Assembly: GCA_016177865.1 (NCBI GenBank)
Contig: JACOUJ010000012.1
Location: 1 to 7,467 of the forward strand
Length of the DNA stretch: 7,467 nucleotides
Origin: Candidatus Rokuibacteriota bacterium
GTDB lineage: Bacteria; Methylomirabilota; Methylomirabilia; Rokubacteriales; JACOUJ01
Direction: 5' to 3'
In this document: piece after piece, positions 7,217 through 7,467 of the stretch
How positions within the stretch are numbered: position 1 is the stretch's first letter
How the letters are laid out: each line of letters begins with the position of its first letter
The notes under the pieces: model-generated
Seen by the model: the letters and a program-made list of their open reading frames with translations, nothing else
Database searches by the model: none
Told to the model about the DNA's origin: nothing
Translations under genes and position numbers: made by a program

Positions 7217-7467
7217 CGCCAGTCACTCTTGACGCCGCTGGGCCGGTCCAGGCTGGTCAAATATTCAACGAAGACCTTTACGTTCTGCCAGGGGTAGACG
7301 CCCAGGTTCAGTGTGAGGTCGGCATATTTATCCTTTCCGTCGTTCTTTTCGAACCAGTCGACGCGGACGACTGGGACGACCATGAAGAGGGGAAGCCCTA
7401 AGGGTCCCAGGGAATCTTTCCCGATCGTGTAGAAGGCTTCCGCATACCAGGCATTGTTACTTTCATC
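7186..7467 (-). CDS. Outer-membrane beta-barrel (porin-like) protein, C-terminal fragment
   Basis: The reading frame is open from the right window edge to a TAA stop at 7188-7186, giving 93 visible residues. The true start lies outside the window, and the in-frame ATG at 7383 is internal. The visible part shows alternating polar/hydrophobic strands rich in aromatic residues (for example NLGVYPWQNVKVFVEY and WRWTVQAAVAF). It ends in phenylalanine, the usual C-terminal residue of outer-membrane barrels recognised by the Bam machinery. This supports an outer-membrane barrel, but I cannot name the family or substrate from one end. The next gene overlaps its 3' end by about 31 bases if the GTG start there is right, so the two may be co-transcribed and translationally coupled. 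It could be a porin or the barrel of an electron-transfer conduit. Confidence 0.7.
   Translation of the reverse strand, partial: DESNNAWYAEAFYTIGKDSLGPLGLPLFMVVPVVRVDWFEKNDGKDKYADLTLNLGVYPWQNVKVFVEYLTSLDRPSGVKSDWRWTVQAAVAF

Noticed and set aside
1..7467. CRISPR array, tRNA/rRNA gene, insertion sequence or phage element
   Set aside because: No regularly spaced repeats, tRNA-like folds, transposase-like proteins or terminal inverted repeats were seen. The only repeats are the protein-level propeller blades.

Overview
All genes that I can support lie on the minus strand and read right to left. The DNA is GC-rich. The genes include Tat-exported and outer-membrane proteins, so the source is a Gram-negative-type bacterium. 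It must decode UGA as selenocysteine. An FDH-N-type selenoenzyme, a PioB/MtrB-like barrel and a c-type cytochrome fused to a YVTN propeller would fit an uncultivated soil or subsurface lineage such as Methylomirabilota/Rokubacteria. That placement is a guess from gene content, not a demonstrated assignment.

Layout in transcription order: (1) 7467-7186, the C-terminal end of an outer-membrane beta-barrel (porin-like), cut by the window edge. (2) 7216-5981, a secreted mono-heme c-type cytochrome fused to a seven-bladed YVTN/YncE-type beta-propeller. A strong hairpin (7142-7171) sits at its 5' end. (3) 5980-5641, a 340-bp stretch without a confident gene. It holds an in-frame 78-codon leader with its own good Shine-Dalgarno. 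(4) 5640-2662, the catalytic subunit of a periplasmic formate dehydrogenase. It has an in-frame UGA (5085-5083) at the selenocysteine site, so naive gene calling splits it in two. (5) 2650-1892, a four-cluster [4Fe-4S] electron-transfer subunit with a C-terminal membrane anchor. (6) 1889-1086, an NrfD/PsrC-type eight-helix quinone-interacting membrane subunit. (7) 1071-928, the 5' end of a small ferredoxin gene, lacking one cluster cysteine. (8) About 937-1, a 5'-truncated PioB/MtrB-family outer-membrane barrel with a one-base frameshift near 721, running off the left edge.

Genes 4-6 are tightly spaced (11 bp and 2 bp gaps, each with a good ribosome binding site) and form one operon. They should assemble a Tat-exported formate:quinone oxidoreductase: formate is oxidised at Mo/W-Sec in the periplasm, electrons pass through five [4Fe-4S] clusters, and a heme-free NrfD-type anchor passes them to quinone. 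The standard FDH-N anchor is a di-heme cytochrome b, so this is a mixed-module complex. The left end is damaged: a ferredoxin start runs directly into the middle of a PioB/MtrB-like gene. This suggests a deletion junction, or an assembly chimera.
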